Positions 12,098 to 13,965 of a stretch of 13,965 bases of DNA are shown here, piece after piece (the first letter of the stretch is position 1; every line of letters begins with the position of its first letter). The position numbers were made by a program, and so were the translations under genes. Below the pieces are notes generated by a model that worked only from the letters and a program-made list of their open reading frames with translations, made no database searches and was not told where the DNA came from. Source of the stretch: Bacteroidales bacterium (GTDB lineage Bacteria; Bacteroidota; Bacteroidia; Bacteroidales; UBA7960); NCBI GenBank assembly GCA_007120675.1, contig SKNE01000190.1:1-13965 (forward strand), in the 5' to 3' direction.

Positions 12098-12766
12098 GAA
12101 AGGTATGTGGTGAAGATCAATGAGATTGAAAAGCTGACGCACGATACACTCCGGATCAGCACCGGCCGGCCCCCTGGGTTTCTCTTCGAGTCCGGACAAG
12201 CCACCTCCCTCGCTCCCAGGATGGAAGGATGGGAGAATGACATGCGCCCCTTTACCATCGCCTCCACCCCGGCAGACCCAATGCTGGAATTCATCATCAA
12301 AACCTACCCGGAGCACGATGGCACCACCGAAAAGCTGCTGGCAGCCAGGGTGGGCGACGAGCTGGTCATTAACGGGGTATATGGCACCATCACCTACAAG
12401 GGAGAGGGCTTATTCATTGCGGGCGGCACCGGGATCACCCCCTTCATTTCCATTTTCAGGGACCTCAACAGCCGGGGCGCCATCGGGAATAATAAGCTGA
12501 TCTACACCAATAAGACAAGGGAAGACATCCTCCTGGAAAAGGAGATCACCGGCTATTTGGAAGATCGTGTAAGCTTCATGCTGTCGCGTGAAAAGGCGGC
12601 AGGCTATCTCCATGGCCGCATTGACCGTGATTTACTTAAGCAACACCTGTGGTGGGATGACCTGTGGATTTATCTTTGCGGGACCCCTGCCATGATGAAT
12701 GCGGTGGAAGAGCAGCTTTCCAGTCTGGGCGTCAGCCGGGACCGCCTGGTAAAAGAGGAGTGGTAG
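12095..12766 (+). CDS. FAD/NAD(P)-binding oxidoreductase, ferredoxin/flavodoxin reductase family
   Basis: This cytoplasmic flavoenzyme would pass electrons between NAD(P)H and a small electron carrier; the partner is unknown. From the ATG at 12095 it has 223 residues, the usual size. The FAD-binding barrel contains RPFTIAS (51-57), the counterpart of the RxYS motif, and LEFIIKTYPEHDG (64-76). The NAD(P) domain has GLFIAGGTGITPFISIFRDL (105-124) and the terminal CGTPAMM (195-201). It lacks any 2Fe-2S ferredoxin domain, so it is a stand-alone reductase. An upstream in-frame ATG at 12035 overlaps the stop of the 75-aa gene and would add about 20 residues of poor similarity (MSDYEWPVSKSVAVNKGEW); the Shine-Dalgarno sequence and family start favour 12095. 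The physiological electron carrier cannot be inferred from the neighbours. Confidence 0.9.
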   Translation: MERYVVKINEIEKLTHDTLRISTGRPPGFLFESGQATSLAPRMEGWENDMRPFTIASTPADPMLEFIIKTYPEHDGTTEKLLAARVGDELVINGVYGTITYKGEGLFIAGGTGITPFISIFRDLNSRGAIGNNKLIYTNKTREDILLEKEITGYLEDRVSFMLSREKAAGYLHGRIDRDLLKQHLWWDDLWIYLCGTPAMMNAVEEQLSSLGVSRDRLVKEEW

Positions 12767-12801
12767 CTCACCCGCGAACTGGTCGGGATCAAAAAAATCG
12801 T

Positions 12802-12809
12802 GATATTTG
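12802..12809 (+). promoter_or_regulatory. Weak candidate -7 box for the endonuclease gene
   Basis: GATATTTG differs by one base from TAnnTTTG and lies about 30 bases before the ATG at 12841. No -33 TTTG is present at the right distance. The gap to the previous gene is only 74 bases, so co-transcription remains possible. Confidence 0.22.
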
Positions 12810-12840
12810 TGCCCATGCCCACCAACGATCCCATCAGTCT

Positions 12841-13965
12841 ATGATCCTGCCAAAAGCATTCATCCTTTGCCTCCTCTTTCTCAGCTGGTCGCTGAACCTT
12901 CTCTCACAGGCCACCCTATCCCTTTCAGACAGCTCCCTTCCCCACTTCAGGGAAGTATGGACCGGTGATCATTCCGACGTGCAATTCTATTATGTGGAGG
13001 GGGAGCAGCTGGAAGGGGAGGTAGTGATCACCGCCGATGCGCCTTTTCGCATTTCCCTGGATTGCCATACGGGCTTTTCCGGGGTGCTCAGCCTTGAACC
13101 AGGCGAGGATGGCGTGCTGGAATCCAGTCGCATCTTCGTGAGGCTCTTCGCCGAAGAGGTGGGAGAGTTTGAACGGCTCATCACACACCAATACGGGGGG
13201 GACGAAAGCGCTGTGCTGGAAGTGAGCGGAAGCGGTATCCTCACATCCGTACCCGACACCTATTATGATGGCATCTCCGGATCGGGCAGCGAGCTCAAAA
13301 GCCAGCTTCATCACCTCATCAAGAACCACCAGGTTCAGACCTATGCTTCCCTCTGGCAGCATTTTACCGTAACCGATGCCACCTTCGACGGCCATGTCTG
13401 GGACATTTACTCCGATACGCCTTGTGAGGAGCCTCCCTATATCTACGTTTTTGGAGATGACCAGGATACCGGCACCGGGGGCACAGAGGAGGGGGATGTA
13501 TACAACCGGGAGCACTCCATGCCACGATCCTGGTTTGGCGGCGCGGTCAACCCCATGAACACCGATCTATACCACATCTATCCCGTGGATAAGTTTGTCA
13601 ATGCCCAAAGGGCCAATTTTCCTTTCGGGATGGTGGACAATCCTTTCTGGACCTCTTTGAACGGTGGGAAGCTGGGCGCCAACGTTGCCGGAGGTTACAC
13701 AGGCACCGCATTTGAGCCCATTGACGAGTACAAGGGCGATCTGGCTCGCACCTTCTTTTATATGATCACCCGCTACGAAGACCGGATCAGCACGTGGACC
13801 TACAGCGAATACGGCAATGCCATGTTCGACCACAACACCTATCCGGGCTACGAACCCTGGGTGATCCACATGCTCATGGAATGGCACGCGAGCGATCCCG
13901 TCAGCCAGAAAGAGCGGGTGCGAAACCAAAGTGTCTACGAGATCCAGGGCAACCGCAACCCCTTC
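12841..13965 (+). CDS. Secreted endonuclease I family nuclease with N-terminal Ig-like domain (3' end outside the window)
   Basis: This is an exported, probably non-specific DNase/RNase of the EndA/NucM (endonuclease I) family, likely used for nucleic-acid scavenging. The frame is open for 375 codons and continues past the edge. A signal peptide occupies about 1-23 (ending NLLSQA). Residues about 34-133 form a beta-sandwich domain (VQFYYVEGEQLEGEVVITA, GFSGVLSLEPGEDG, IFVRLFAEEVGEFE) of the Ig-like kind often joined to secreted Bacteroidota enzymes. The nuclease domain begins near YYDGISGSGSELKSQLHHLI (141-160). It carries the beta-beta-alpha-metal signature YNREHSMPRSW (221-231), TDLYHIYPVD (241-250), and the closing MEWHASDPVSQKE...RNQSVYEIQGNRNPF (346-375). 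His225 is the expected catalytic residue. A T9SS sorting tail beyond the edge is likely but not visible. Confidence 0.93.
   Translation, partial: MILPKAFILCLLFLSWSLNLLSQATLSLSDSSLPHFREVWTGDHSDVQFYYVEGEQLEGEVVITADAPFRISLDCHTGFSGVLSLEPGEDGVLESSRIFVRLFAEEVGEFERLITHQYGGDESAVLEVSGSGILTSVPDTYYDGISGSGSELKSQLHHLIKNHQVQTYASLWQHFTVTDATFDGHVWDIYSDTPCEEPPYIYVFGDDQDTGTGGTEEGDVYNREHSMPRSWFGGAVNPMNTDLYHIYPVDKFVNAQRANFPFGMVDNPFWTSLNGGKLGANVAGGYTGTAFEPIDEYKGDLARTFFYMITRYEDRISTWTYSEYGNAMFDHNTYPGYEPWVIHMLMEWHASDPVSQKERVRNQSVYEIQGNRNPF

Overview
The window looks like chromosomal DNA of a Bacteroidota (Bacteroidetes) organism. It carries the start of sprA, the outer-membrane translocon gene of the type IX secretion system (T9SS). 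It also has a glycosidase with a T9SS type A sorting tail, several secreted lipoproteins, candidate -7 promoter boxes of the TAnnTTTG type, and few clear Shine-Dalgarno sequences. By eye the G+C content is above 50 percent. I cannot name the genus; a Bacteroidales/Marinilabiliales-like member is a guess.

Layout. Bases 1-3634, minus strand: malic enzyme -> ruvA -> sprA, closely spaced and probably one transcript; sprA runs off the left edge. Bases 3781-4936: an OmpA-family coiled-coil lipoprotein gene that has repeats at its 5' end (four 8-bp units), inside it (a 16-base A tract) and at its 3' end (a 37-bp tandem array). Immediately upstream on the same strand, bases 4933-7734 encode a multidomain secreted GH13 alpha-amylase-type enzyme with a T9SS sorting domain. 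Bases 7980-8516, minus strand: an unrecognised lipoprotein. From 8764 onward everything is on the plus strand: a 56-aa YtxH-like membrane protein; a three-gene metal (probably zinc) ABC transporter with overlapping reading frames; a 75-aa single-pass membrane protein; an FAD/NAD(P) oxidoreductase of the ferredoxin/flavodoxin reductase family; and a secreted endonuclease I family nuclease cut by the right edge.

How the genes fit together. SprA would form the T9SS outer-membrane channel that exports proteins such as the GH13 enzyme here, and perhaps the nuclease (its C-terminus is outside the window). The OmpA-like lipoprotein probably tethers the outer membrane to peptidoglycan. The ABC transporter brings in a transition metal. 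Most of the window is ordinary housekeeping and cell-envelope content. I found no clear new multi-gene system. The most unusual local signal is the concentration of three kinds of simple repeat around the OmpA-like gene, which could make its expression or C-terminus variable. All functions come from reading translated motifs; no database search was possible.
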